Shown here: positions 8,902 through 16,970 of the stretch, in pieces
How positions within the stretch are numbered: the first letter of the stretch is position 1
How the letters are laid out: each line of letters starts with the position of its first letter
Source of the DNA: Burkholderia contaminans
GTDB taxonomy: Bacteria > Pseudomonadota > Gammaproteobacteria > Burkholderiales > Burkholderiaceae
Direction of reading: 5' to 3'
DNA: 64,000 bases
Assembly: GCF_029633825.1 (NCBI RefSeq)
Contig: NZ_CP090640.1
Coordinates: 496,001-560,000, forward strand
Position numbers and translations under genes: made by a program
The notes under the pieces: model-generated
What the model was told of the DNA's origin: nothing
Database searches by the model: none
Seen by the model: only the letters and a program-made list of their open reading frames with translations

Positions 8902-8917
8902 ATACCCCGATGGGTAT
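8902..8917. promoter_or_regulatory. Palindrome ATACCC-CGAT-GGGTAT, CsoR/CstR-like operator candidate
   Basis: A perfect 6+6 inverted repeat with a 4-bp spacer, 56 bp before the start of the 65-residue winged-helix-like gene and about 90 bp after the candidate promoter. The half-sites resemble operators of the CsoR/RcnR/CstR repressor family as I remember them. No such regulator is encoded in the window, and autoregulation by the small neighbour is also possible. Confidence 0.4.
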
Positions 8918-8973
8918 CGCGCGTCGGCCCGTGCGCCGGCCGCGCGGGCTGACTGGTCGCCATGGAGAGAACG

Positions 8974-9171
8974 ATGCTGAGTCCGCATGAATTCGCCACG
9001 CTATTGCTTGTGAAGGATGCTCCCGATCAAACCAACATGGATCGGGACGAAATCGACGCACTGCTCGAACAGCAGCTCGTCCGTCTGGAAGGACTCGGTT
9101 CGGGGCGCAAATACTGCGTGACCGAAACCGGCGATGCTGCGCTGCGATCCATCAAGTACCGCTATTCGTAA
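8974..9171 (+). CDS. Small conserved hypothetical protein, winged-helix-like
   Basis: A 65-residue cytoplasmic protein beginning MLSPHEFATLLLVKDA. The helix-rich first 40 residues, then the segment GLGSGRKYCVTETGDAALRS, look like the recognition helix and beta wing of a small winged-helix DNA-binding domain. This is a fold impression only. I chose ATG 8974 because GGAGAG lies just upstream; the in-frame ATG at 8962 has no clear site. It is transcribed in the same direction as glpR and glpD but is separated from both. It has one cysteine (Cys49). Confidence 0.6.
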   Translation: MLSPHEFATLLLVKDAPDQTNMDRDEIDALLEQQLVRLEGLGSGRKYCVTETGDAALRSIKYRYS

Positions 9172-9261
9172 AACCACACCGTTCCTGACCTGACCGCGCC
9201 GCCCGGATGCCGGGCCGCGCGGCCATGGCCGCTTCCATCTCGCCACCCCGCCGCATCTGCT

Positions 9262-9630
9262 TCAGCCGCCGCGCAGCGTCGGATCGACCGCCGCCCGCCA
9301 GCTGATGGCCTGCGCGCGCGCACCGTTGAAATACGCGATCCAGCCGGCACGCGCCGCCGCATCGGGCGCCGCATAGTGCGCCGAAAGTTCGTTTACGAAC
9401 GCACAATAGTTCGCTTCCGTCAGCCCACGGTACCGTTTCGCCACGTACGCGTCATACAGCGTCGAATAGACCGGCTGCGCGTCCGCGCCCCAGTCCCGTG
9501 CCGTGCCGCCGCACGACGTCTGCAGGTCGGCGAACGACGGCGTGCGCCAGTTGCCGACGAGCGGCGGCATCCCCGCAGTGCACCCCGCCAGAAGGACGGC
9601 GCACACGCCGGCCCACATCCCAATACGCAT
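9262..9630 (-). CDS. Small predicted lipoprotein
   Basis: A 122-residue protein with a short lipoprotein signal peptide. The lipobox LAGC places the modified cysteine at residue 17, so it is expected in the periplasm and membrane-anchored. The mature part contains two further cysteines (in TSCGG and NYCAF) that could form a disulfide. No domain is recognised. The ATG at 9628-9630 has GAGGTG at a suitable distance. It lies on the opposite strand between the small winged-helix-like gene and glpD, and shares its upstream region with the glpD promoter. Confidence 0.7.
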   Translation of the reverse strand: MRIGMWAGVCAVLLAGCTAGMPPLVGNWRTPSFADLQTSCGGTARDWGADAQPVYSTLYDAYVAKRYRGLTEANYCAFVNELSAHYAAPDAAARAGWIAYFNGARAQAISWRAAVDPTLRGG

Positions 9631-9717
9631 GATTCACCTCGTGAAACGGTCGATTCCGCCAGTATCGTCCGGGATCTCGATGCGCGCTACTGGCCCCGCT
9701 TTATCGAACTTTACTTT

Positions 9718-9749
9718 TTCGATTTCGTTCGTTAAATTTCGAATTCGAA
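9718..9749 (+). promoter_or_regulatory. Candidate GlpR operator: cluster of TTCG motifs before glpD
   Basis: Five TTCG tetrads start at 9718, 9724, 9728, 9738 and 9744. The last two build the perfect palindrome TTCGAATTCGAA (9738-9749). The stretch is very AT-rich compared with its surroundings and ends 43 bp before the glpD start, where a repressor site is expected. Repeated TTCG-type half-sites are known for DeoR/GlpR-family repressors; direct binding is inferred. Confidence 0.5.
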
Positions 9750-9792
9750 CATTTTCTGTTCACCCATTTCCCTCAGACGATAAGGACAGCAG

Positions 9793-11316
9793 GTGACCCA
9801 ACCGAATCGCTACGATCTGCTCGTCGTCGGCGGCGGCATCAACGGCGCGGGCATCGCGCGCGATGCGGCCGGCCGCGGCCTGTCGGTCATGCTCTGCGAG
9901 CAGGACGATCTCGCGTCGCACACGTCGTCGTCCAGCACGAAGCTGATTCACGGCGGCCTGCGCTACCTCGAGTACAACGAGTTCGGGCTCGTGCGCAAGG
10001 CGCTGCAGGAACGCGAGACGCTGCTGCGCGCGGCGCCGCACATCATGTGGCCGCTGCGCTTCGTGATGCCGCACATGCCGAACCTGCGTCCGGCCTGGCT
10101 GATCCGCATCGGCCTGTTCCTCTACGATCACCTCGCGAAACGCGAGCTGCTGCCCGGCTCGCGCGGCATCGACATGCGCCGCCATGCGGCCGGCGCGCCG
10201 CTGATCGATTCGATCAAGCGCGGCTTCGTCTATTCGGACGGCTGGGTCGACGACGCGCGCCTCGTCGTGCTGAACGCGATGGATGCGAAGGAGCGCGGCG
10301 CCGACATCCTGACGCGCACGAAGCTGGTGTCCGCCGAACGCCGCGGCGACGAATGGGAAGCGCGGCTGCAGCACGCCGACGGCTCGATCCGCGTCGTGCA
10401 TGCGCGCGCGATCGCGAACGCGGCGGGCCCGTGGGTCGGCGAAGTGCTGAAAGGCGCGCTCGGCCGCGGCGCGCACCACAGCGTGCGGCTCGTGAAGGGC
10501 AGCCACATCATCACGCGCCGCCTCTTCGATCACGACCACGCGTACATCTTCCAGAACCCGGACAAGCGGATCATCTTCGCGATTCCGTACGAACACGATT
10601 TCACGCTGATCGGCACGACCGACGTCGAATACACGAACGATCCCGCGAAGGTCGCGATCGATCGCGACGAGACGCAGTACCTGTGCGATTCGATCAACCG
10701 CTACTTCAAGCGCAAGATCTCGCCGGCCGACGTGCACTGGACCTACTCGGGCGTGCGCCCGCTGCTGGAAGACGAGAACGCGGCGAACGCGTCGGCCGTC
10801 ACGCGCGACTACCGCCTCGAGCTGGACGACGGCGCGGGCGCCCCGCTGCTGTCGGTGTTCGGCGGCAAGATCACAACGTTCCGCAAGCTCGCGGAAGAAG
10901 CCGGCGACATGCTGTGCAACGCGCTCGGCCGCGACGCGAAGACCTGGACGGCCGGCGTTGCGCTGCCGGGCGGCGACATCGCGAACGCGAAGTTCGACGC
11001 ATTCGCCGATACGTTCGCCAAACGCCATGCGTGGCTGCCCGCCGCGCTCGCCCGCCGCTATGCACGTGCATACGGCACGCGCGCGGAGCGCCTGATCGAC
11101 GGCGCGCAGTCGCTCGCCGATCTCGGCACCGAAATCGCACCGGGCATCTACGACGCCGAACTGCGCTACCTGCGCGACGCCGAATGGGCGACCTGCGCGC
11201 AGGACGTGCTGTGGCGCCGCTCGAAGCTCGGCCTGCACGTCGCGCCCGGCACGCTCGACGCGGTGACCGCCGCGGTCGACGCGTGGTTCGCCGCCGCGCA
11301 CGCGCCGCACGCCTGA
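9793..11316 (+). CDS. glpD: Aerobic glycerol-3-phosphate dehydrogenase
   Basis: A 507-residue membrane-associated flavoenzyme that oxidises sn-glycerol-3-phosphate to dihydroxyacetone phosphate and passes electrons to ubiquinone. The N-terminal FAD-binding motif [17 protein letters not shown] (residues 13-29), followed by [16 protein letters not shown], is typical of GlpD. The length matches E. coli GlpD (501). The gene starts at GTG 9793 with AAGGA upstream, and a TTCG-rich operator candidate precedes it. It is the first gene of glpD-glpK-glpF, the reverse of the common glpFKD order. The gap to glpK is 106 bp. Confidence 0.95.
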   Translation: MTQPNRYDLLVVGGGINGAGIARDAAGRGLSVMLCEQDDLASHTSSSSTKLIHGGLRYLEYNEFGLVRKALQERETLLRAAPHIMWPLRFVMPHMPNLRPAWLIRIGLFLYDHLAKRELLPGSRGIDMRRHAAGAPLIDSIKRGFVYSDGWVDDARLVVLNAMDAKERGADILTRTKLVSAERRGDEWEARLQHADGSIRVVHARAIANAAGPWVGEVLKGALGRGAHHSVRLVKGSHIITRRLFDHDHAYIFQNPDKRIIFAIPYEHDFTLIGTTDVEYTNDPAKVAIDRDETQYLCDSINRYFKRKISPADVHWTYSGVRPLLEDENAANASAVTRDYRLELDDGAGAPLLSVFGGKITTFRKLAEEAGDMLCNALGRDAKTWTAGVALPGGDIANAKFDAFADTFAKRHAWLPAALARRYARAYGTRAERLIDGAQSLADLGTEIAPGIYDAELRYLRDAEWATCAQDVLWRRSKLGLHVAPGTLDAVTAAVDAWFAAAHAPHA

Positions 11317-11422
11317 CCGGAATGCAGTTGCAGTTGCCGTACCGACGTTGACTCACCGACGCGCCGCCCCACATGCGGCGCGCATCACAACTAAGCCAAA
11401 TCCACGGATGGAGATGAGAGAC

Positions 11423-12925
11423 ATGCAGGATCAGTACATCCTCGCGCTTGACCAGGGCACCACGAGTTCCCGCGCGATGCTGTTCGATCGCCAGGGCAAT
11501 ATCGTATCGATCGCCCAGAAGGAATTCGAGCAGATCTACCCGCAACCCGGCTGGGTCGAGCACGACCCGCAGGAAATCTGGTCGACGCAAGCCGGCGTCG
11601 CCGCCGAAGCCGTCACGCGCACGGGCCTGAACGGCACGTCGATCGCCGCGATCGGCATCACCAACCAGCGTGAAACCACGATCGTCTGGGATCGCGAAAC
11701 GGGCCAGCCCGTCTACAACGCGATCGTCTGGCAGGATCGCCGCACGGCCGACTTCTGCGATTCGCTGAAGGCACAGGGCTTCGAGGCGAAGGTGCGCGCG
11801 AAGACCGGCCTGCCGATCGATTCGTACTTCTCGGGAACCAAGATCCGCTGGATTCTCGACAACGTGCCGGGCGCACGCGAGAAAGCCAAGCAGGGCAAGC
11901 TCGCGTTCGGCACCGTCGACAGCTGGCTCGTGTGGAACTTCACGAAGCACGAACTGCACGTGACCGACGTGACGAACGCGTCGCGCACGATGCTGTTCAA
12001 CATCCACACGCGCGAGTGGGACAACGAACTGCTCGACATGCTCGACATCCCGCGCAGCATGCTGCCGGAAGTGAAGGCATCGTCGGAAATCTACGGCCAC
12101 ACGAAAACCACCGTGTTCGCGTCGAAGATCCCGCTCGCGGGTATCGCAGGCGACCAGCAGGCGGCGCTGTTCGGCCAGATGTGCACGCAGTCCGGCATGG
12201 TGAAGAACACCTACGGCACCGGCTGCTTCCTGATGATGAACACCGGCGACAAGCCGATCGAATCGAAGAACAACCTCGTCACGACGATCGCCTGGCAGAT
12301 CGGCGACAACGTGCAGTACGCGCTGGAAGGCAGCATCTTCATCGCGGGCGCGGTGGTGCAGTGGCTGCGCGACGGCGTGGGCATCATCAAGTCGGCCGCT
12401 GAAATCGAAGCGCTCGCCGCGAGCGTGCCGCACACCGACGGCGTCTACCTGGTCCCTGCGTTCGCCGGCCTCGGCGCGCCGCACTGGAACGCACGGGCGC
12501 GCGGCTCGGTATTCGGCGTCACGCGCGGCACGACCTCCGCGCACCTCGCACGCGCGGCGCTCGATTCGATCGCATACCAGTCGCTCGACGTGCTGGCCGC
12601 GATGGAAGCCGACTCGGGCATCAGCATCGGCGAGCTGCGTGTGGACGGCGGCGCGAGCGCGAACAACCTGCTGATGCAGTTCCAGGCGGACCTGCTCGGC
12701 GTTGACGCGGTGCGTCCGCAGATCACCGAGACGACCGCCCTCGGCGCGGCCTACCTCGCGGGCCTCGCGATCGGCTACTGGAAGAACCTCGACGAAGTGC
12801 GCAGCCAGTGGCAGCTCGATCGCCGCTTCTCGCCGTCGATGCCGAAGGAGCAGGTCGAACGCTGCATGTCGGGCTGGCAGCGCGCGGTGCGTGCCGCCAA
12901 GGCATGGGCAGACGACGCGCAGTAA
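11423..12925 (+). CDS. glpK: Glycerol kinase
   Basis: A 500-residue FGGY-family kinase that phosphorylates glycerol with ATP to give glycerol-3-phosphate. The N-terminal [10 protein letters not shown] (about 8-17) and the [11 protein letters not shown] loop near residue 265 are glycerol kinase hallmarks. I chose ATG 11423 because GGAG lies 9 nt upstream and the length then matches the family; in-frame ATGs at 11408 and 11414 are less well placed. It follows glpD by 106 bp and precedes glpF by 81 bp; a strong hairpin lies in that second gap. Confidence 0.95.
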   Translation: MQDQYILALDQGTTSSRAMLFDRQGNIVSIAQKEFEQIYPQPGWVEHDPQEIWSTQAGVAAEAVTRTGLNGTSIAAIGITNQRETTIVWDRETGQPVYNAIVWQDRRTADFCDSLKAQGFEAKVRAKTGLPIDSYFSGTKIRWILDNVPGAREKAKQGKLAFGTVDSWLVWNFTKHELHVTDVTNASRTMLFNIHTREWDNELLDMLDIPRSMLPEVKASSEIYGHTKTTVFASKIPLAGIAGDQQAALFGQMCTQSGMVKNTYGTGCFLMMNTGDKPIESKNNLVTTIAWQIGDNVQYALEGSIFIAGAVVQWLRDGVGIIKSAAEIEALAASVPHTDGVYLVPAFAGLGAPHWNARARGSVFGVTRGTTSAHLARAALDSIAYQSLDVLAAMEADSGISIGELRVDGGASANNLLMQFQADLLGVDAVRPQITETTALGAAYLAGLAIGYWKNLDEVRSQWQLDRRFSPSMPKEQVERCMSGWQRAVRAAKAWADDAQ

Positions 12926-12957
12926 CCGTCAGGCATCCAGACGAAATACAACAACAC

Positions 12958-12987
12958 CGGCGGACCGCGCAATGCGCGAGTCCGCCG
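12958..12987 (+). other. Stable intercistronic hairpin between glpK and glpF
   Basis: CGGCGGAC pairs with GTCCGCCG, then CGCGC with GCGCG, with one bulged A at 12979 and an AAT loop, giving a 13-bp stem. No T-run follows, so it is unlikely to stop transcription. It ends about 20 nt before the glpF start and could set relative mRNA stability or translation. Confidence 0.6.
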
Positions 12988-13006
12988 TGACTCAAGAGAG
13001 ACAACA

Positions 13007-13723
13007 ATGTCACCTTATATTGCAGAATTCATCGGCACGGCGATCCTCGTGCTGCTCGGCAACGGCGCGGTCGCAAACGTGCTGCTTGCAAAGACCAAGG
13101 GCAAAGGCGCGGACCTGATCGTGATCGTGATGGGCTGGGCGATGGCCGTATTCGTCGCCGTCTACGTGACCGCGTCGTTCAGCGGCGCGCACCTGAACCC
13201 GATCGTCACCATCAGCCTCGCGCTCGCGGGCAAGTTCGCGTGGTCGAAAGTCGGCGGCTACGTCCTCGCGCAGATGCTCGGCGGGATGGCGGGCGCGCTG
13301 CTCGTGTGGCTCGCCTATCGCCAGCACTTCGCGAAGGAAGCCGATGCGGACCTGAAGCTCGCGGTGTTCTGCACGGCGCCCGCGATCCGCAGCGTCACGC
13401 ACAACGTGCTGACCGAAGCGATCTGCACGTTCGTGCTGATCCTCGGCGTGCTGTACCTCGCGTCGCCGCAAGTCGGCCTCGGCGCGCTCGACGCACTGCC
13501 CGTCGGCCTGCTCGTGCTCGGCATCGGCATCTCGCTCGGCGGCCCGACCGGCTATGCGATGAGCCCCGCGCGCGACCTGTCGCCGCGCATCATGCACGCG
13601 CTGCTGCCGATCCCCGGCAAGCGCGACAGCGACTGGCGCTATGCATGGGTGCCCGTCGTCGGTCCGCTGCTCGGCGGCGCCGCGGCGGCCGGCCTGTACC
13701 TGCACCTGCACGCGATGGCCTGA
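13007..13723 (+). CDS. glpF: Glycerol uptake facilitator (aquaglyceroporin)
   Basis: A 238-residue MIP-family channel that lets glycerol diffuse through the inner membrane. Six membrane segments and the two pore half-helices are recognisable. The canonical NPA boxes are altered: the first reads HLNPIVT (Asn-Pro-Ile, residues 64-66) and the second MSPARD (Ser-Pro-Ala). The remaining signature SGAHLNP and the Arg of PARD are kept. Position downstream of glpD and glpK supports glycerol as the substrate, but the altered boxes could change selectivity. A terminator-like hairpin follows about 90 bp later. Confidence 0.88.
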   Translation: MSPYIAEFIGTAILVLLGNGAVANVLLAKTKGKGADLIVIVMGWAMAVFVAVYVTASFSGAHLNPIVTISLALAGKFAWSKVGGYVLAQMLGGMAGALLVWLAYRQHFAKEADADLKLAVFCTAPAIRSVTHNVLTEAICTFVLILGVLYLASPQVGLGALDALPVGLLVLGIGISLGGPTGYAMSPARDLSPRIMHALLPIPGKRDSDWRYAWVPVVGPLLGGAAAAGLYLHLHAMA

Positions 13724-14111
13724 ACGCGGGCCTGTGAAGAAGTGCGCGGCCATCGACCAACGCGCGCTTCGGGAACAGGCTCGTTCGCCTGACCGCCGGC
13801 ACGCCGGCATAGCGGCGCGGGTATCGCACCCGTGCCGCTTCTCCCCGCCTTCGTACTCGTTCCCTTGCCGTGGCTCGCGCCGGTTGCGCATTGCGCATCG
13901 CTTCGCTACGTGCCGCCGCCATCGCCTCCGGCGCTGTACGCCCGAGCAGGCGCGACGCCGCATCGAGCACCGTCACGCGGCACCCGCGCAGTCGCGCCGA
14001 CGCCGCGACTTCGAGTCGGGAAAATTTGCCGGAGCGTCGCGCGGCGTGTGCGTGAATGCACGTATGATGGCGAATTGATCTGTGTCGCCGACATCCCGCT
14101 TTTTCACCACC
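13724..14111. other. Intergenic region after glpF
   Basis: Nearly 390 bp without a convincing gene. Apart from the hairpin at 13811-13839 I see no structured element. Short open frames on both strands lack a ribosome site and family resemblance. The promoter of the HAD phosphatase gene must lie near the right end. Confidence 0.4.
13811..13846 (+). terminator. Terminator-like hairpin of the glp operon
   Basis: AGCGGCGCGGGT (13811-13822) pairs with ACCCGTGCCGCT (13828-13839), with one G-T wobble and a 5-nt loop. The tail TTCTCCCC is pyrimidine-rich but not a pure T-run. It is the only strong hairpin after glpF. Confidence 0.55.
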
Positions 14112-14798
14112 ATGCTCGATCACCTCATCTGCGACTGCGACGGCGTGCTCGTCGACAGCGAAATCATCGCCGACCGCGTCCTGCTCGACACGCTGTCGGC
14201 CACGTTCCCGAATCTCGATTTCGAAGCCGCCGCCAAGTCGGCGTTCGGCCAGCAGACGTCGCGCTTCCTGGCGGGAATCGAATCCCGCTTCGGGATCGAG
14301 ATGCCGGCCAACTTCATCGAGACCATCGAGCACAACATCGAGAGCGCGCTGGCGCAATCGCTCGCGCCGATCTCCGGCGTGCGCGACGCGCTGCTGAGGG
14401 TGAGCCTGCCGGCGGCCGTCGTGTCGAACAGCCGGCTCGCGCGCGTGCGCAGCTCGCTGAAGCGCGCGGCGCTCACCGAGATCTTCGGCGATCGCGTGTT
14501 CAGCTCCGAGCAGGTGGCGCGGCCGAAGCCCTACCCCGACGTCTACCTGCATGCGGCGCACACGCTCGGCGTCGCGCCGGAGCGCTGCGTCGTCGTCGAG
14601 GACAGCGTGTCGGGGCTGAATGCCGCGCGCGCGGCGGGCATGAAGACGATCGCATTCGTCGGCGCGAGCCACATCCCCGACAACTACGCGGACGCACTGC
14701 GCGCGATGGGCATCACGCGGATCATGCGCGAGATGAACGAGCTGCCGGCGTTCGTCGAAGCCGGCGTTCGCGGCGAATTCGGGGACGTACAGTCCTGA
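14112..14798 (+). CDS. HAD-superfamily (subfamily IA) phosphatase
   Basis: A 228-residue cytoplasmic hydrolase. Motif I DCDGVLVD is at residues 8-15 with nucleophile Asp8 and acid/base Asp10. A helical cap follows, then a motif II Ser/Asn region (VVSNSRL), the motif III lysine in RPKPYPDVY, and motif IV VVVEDSVSG. This is the phosphoglycolate phosphatase/beta-phosphoglucomutase-like branch, which includes sugar-phosphate phosphatases such as YieH. The specific substrate is not evident. The ATG at 14112 gives the motif spacing usual for the family; an in-frame GTG at 14082 is an alternative, and neither has a clear ribosome site. Convergent with ribB. Confidence 0.8.
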   Translation: MLDHLICDCDGVLVDSEIIADRVLLDTLSATFPNLDFEAAAKSAFGQQTSRFLAGIESRFGIEMPANFIETIEHNIESALAQSLAPISGVRDALLRVSLPAAVVSNSRLARVRSSLKRAALTEIFGDRVFSSEQVARPKPYPDVYLHAAHTLGVAPERCVVVEDSVSGLNAARAAGMKTIAFVGASHIPDNYADALRAMGITRIMREMNELPAFVEAGVRGEFGDVQS

Positions 14799-14850
14799 TG
14801 GTCCTGCCAGCCCGATCAGGCGTGCACCGGTTCACCACGCACGCCGGGCC

Positions 14851-14881
14851 GCGGGCGCGCGAACGCGCCCGCCTTCCCCTT
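14851..14881. terminator. Hairpin between the convergent HAD gene and ribB
   Basis: GCGGGCGCG (14851-14859) pairs with CGCGCCCGC (14864-14872) across a CGAA loop, followed on the plus strand by CTTCCCCTT. The stem is strong and the tail weak. Its position between two convergent stops fits a shared terminator. Confidence 0.45.
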
Positions 14882-14889
14882 CCGCGCAC

Positions 14890-15600
14890 TCAGGCCGGTT
14901 CGCAGCAGCGCTCGCGCGCGGCGGCCAGCGCCTCGCGGAACTCGACGAGTTCGGCGATCGTCAGCATCGGCAGGCCGTGCTGTTGCGCGAAACGCTCGAC
15001 ATCGTCGCCGCGCGTCATCGTGCCGTCCGGATTCATCAGCTCGCACAGCACGCCGGCCGGCTTCAGGCCGGCGAGGATCGACAGGTCGACCGTGCCTTCG
15101 GTGTGACCGCGGCGCGCCAGCACGCCGCCCGGTTGTGCACGCAGCGGAAACACGTGGCCGGGGCGCACGATGTCGTGCGGCTTCGCCCCTTCCGCGATCG
15201 CCGCGCGGATCGTCGTCACGCGATCGGCCGCCGATACGCCCGTATGCACGCCTTCGCGCGCCTCGATCGACACGGTGAACGCTGTGCCGTTGCGGCTCTC
15301 GTTGGTCTGCACCATCGGCGGCAGCTCGAGCGCACGCACGGTGTCGTCGGTCAGGCACAGACACACGATGCCGCTGCATTCGCGGATCAGCAACGCCATC
15401 GTCTCGGGCGTGATGCGCTCGGCGGCAACGATCAGGTCGGCTTCGTTCTCGCGGTCATGGTCGTCCTGCAGCACCACGGCACGGCCTGCGCGCATCGCTT
15501 CGAGCGCGGCAGCGATGCGCGGCGGCACCGGTTCGGAATCCAGCAACGGGAGATCGGCAAAGGCGTCGGCGGGTGCCGACGAAACGGACATCAAGGACAT
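14890..15600 (-). CDS. ribB: 3,4-dihydroxy-2-butanone 4-phosphate synthase
   Basis: A 236-residue enzyme of riboflavin synthesis that converts ribulose 5-phosphate to 3,4-dihydroxy-2-butanone 4-phosphate and formate. The acidic active-site loop RENEADLI is at residues 50-57, the substrate-binding RRGHTE at 163-168 and MNPDGTM near 189-195. There is no GTP cyclohydrolase II domain, so this is stand-alone RibB rather than RibBA. GAGGAG lies 8 nt before ATG 15598-15600. An FMN riboswitch and an attenuator-like hairpin sit upstream, so expression should fall when FMN is abundant. Away from other rib genes, it looks like a separately controlled supply of this precursor. Confidence 0.93.
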   Translation of the reverse strand: MSLMSVSSAPADAFADLPLLDSEPVPPRIAAALEAMRAGRAVVLQDDHDRENEADLIVAAERITPETMALLIRECSGIVCLCLTDDTVRALELPPMVQTNESRNGTAFTVSIEAREGVHTGVSAADRVTTIRAAIAEGAKPHDIVRPGHVFPLRAQPGGVLARRGHTEGTVDLSILAGLKPAGVLCELMNPDGTMTRGDDVERFAQQHGLPMLTIAELVEFREALAAARERCCEPA

Positions 15601-15672
15601 GTGAAACGCTCCTCGCAAATACGATTTGGGCGAAAAACGTTCCAGGGCATTGCAAACAGACAGAACGACAAC

Positions 15673-15697
15673 CCGCTTCGCACACATGGCGAAGCGG
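15673..15697 (-). terminator. Attenuator-like hairpin in the ribB leader
   Basis: CCGCTTCGC and GCGAAGCGG (15673-15681 and 15689-15697) make a 9-bp stem with a 7-nt loop. On the minus strand it is followed by the T-rich stretch GTTGTCGTTCTG. It lies between the FMN aptamer and the ribB start, where a riboswitch expression platform is expected. Confidence 0.6.
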
Positions 15698-15724
15698 CCC
15701 TGACGGACATGACTATCTGCACAT

Positions 15725-15860
15725 CTTCTCTCATCCGGACTGTGACCGTCGGCTCTGGCATTCGACCAGATCTGCTGACCCCGCGCGGATGCGCGGGCGC
15801 TCGCGGGCTCGCCGGCTTACGCCAGCCTACCGCCGGTGGGGAATTTCACCCCGCCCTGAA
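15725..15860 (-). promoter_or_regulatory. FMN riboswitch (RFN element) upstream of ribB
   Basis: Read on the minus strand, the leader contains the conserved RFN core: the 5' part AGGGCGGGGTGAAATTCCCC, the ACCGGCGGTA block, the GCCGGCGAGCCCGCGAGC arm, GATCTGGTCGAATGCCAGAG, and the closing GACGGTCACAGTCCGGATGA block with GAGAAG. These are the hallmark conserved parts of the FMN aptamer in the correct order. It ends 124 nt before the ribB start and is followed by an attenuator-like hairpin. FMN binding should shut off ribB expression. Confidence 0.95.
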
Positions 15861-16061
15861 GACGCACTGATTGCCGGATGGGCCAACCCCATCGACGGCG
15901 GGCCAAGCATACAACAGCTGCGCGCGCGGCGCAGCGAACACTGCCTAAAACCTTACTGACGACCCCGTCTAACGGCATCGCCCAGACGGCCGACGGACGA
16001 CCCGCGGTCTCGCCGAACGCCGAGCACGCGGCCCGCTTCCGTGCGGCCTTGCGTTGCGCGG

Positions 16062-16754
16062 TCAGCCGGCCGCGTGCGCCGTATGCGCCGCATCGGGCAC
16101 GAGCCAGCGCGGCGGCACCTCGGGGCTCACCGTCACGCGGAATGCGCGCGCCTCGCTGTCGCCCGGGTTGCGCAGGCTGTACGGCTGGTCGGCATCGAAC
16201 ACGATCGCGTCGCCGGTCGCGAGCAACTGGCGGCGGTCATGCACGCTGACTTCGAGCGTGCCTTCGCTGACGACGAGATTGACCGTCGTGCCGGGCGCGC
16301 GGCGGGCGCCGGGCTCCGTATGCAGCGGCGCGATCCGCAGTTCGTGGAACTCGGCCGCGGCCGGCTCGCCTTCCGGGTACAGCGCACGCGCCGAGAAGCG
16401 GCCGTTCGAGCTGACGACCCGCGACGCGCGCTCGGCCGCCAGGTGCTCGAAGCCGTTCACGGCATGGCGGCGCAGGAAGGCGGCGACCGATACCTTCAGC
16501 GCCGCGGCGATCTTGCAGAGCACCTTGATCGACGGCACGCTGCGCGCCGACTCGATCTGCGCGAGCATCGCGCGCGACACGCCGGACAGCCGCGCGAGCG
16601 CATCGAGCGACAGTTGCCGCTCGGCGCGCAACCGCGCGAGGTTCACACCGACGACCTGTTCCAGAACGTCGAGCGACGCGGACGCCCGCGCATCGGCGGC
16701 ATTGCCGGACTCGAAGGAAGACACGTCGCGCACGAGCGCAAGGGGTGAAGACAT
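16062..16754 (-). CDS. XRE-family transcriptional regulator with C-terminal cupin domain
   Basis: A 230-residue regulator. The N-terminal helix-turn-helix covers about residues 32-90, with LDALARLSGVSRAMLAQIESA as the HTH core and the conserved PSIKVLCKIA after it. A linker leads to a cupin barrel at about 140-215 (EGTLEVSVHDRRQLLATGDAIVF region), the usual small-molecule-sensing module in this architecture. Such proteins often control nearby amino acid or efflux genes. GGAGG lies 8 nt before ATG 16752-16754. The upstream gene on the strand is an MFS exporter, 216 bp away, so a functional link is possible but not shown. Confidence 0.85.
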   Translation of the reverse strand: MSSPLALVRDVSSFESGNAADARASASLDVLEQVVGVNLARLRAERQLSLDALARLSGVSRAMLAQIESARSVPSIKVLCKIAAALKVSVAAFLRRHAVNGFEHLAAERASRVVSSNGRFSARALYPEGEPAAAEFHELRIAPLHTEPGARRAPGTTVNLVVSEGTLEVSVHDRRQLLATGDAIVFDADQPYSLRNPGDSEARAFRVTVSPEVPPRWLVPDAAHTAHAAG

Positions 16755-16970
16755 AGCATTGCCTCCGGGCCGCTGTGCAGCCCTGCATATGGGGTAAGCC
16801 GGGATCGGAATCGGGTTGCGCCAGCAACGGCGCGTATCGAGACGCTATCACCCGGTCTTGCACCGGCAAACGAAGTTATCTTCACACCGTTATCAGCATC
16901 GCGGAGGAATGCGTTCGTCGCGAACCTTTTCCCGCCGCTATCGCGTCGCGCCGGCGCCGCGTTGCACGGC

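Noticed and set aside
13832..15106. A 424-codon plus-strand open frame over the HAD gene and the end of ribB
   Set aside because: The HAD motifs are in another frame and complete; this frame is Arg/Ala-rich and has no ribosome site.
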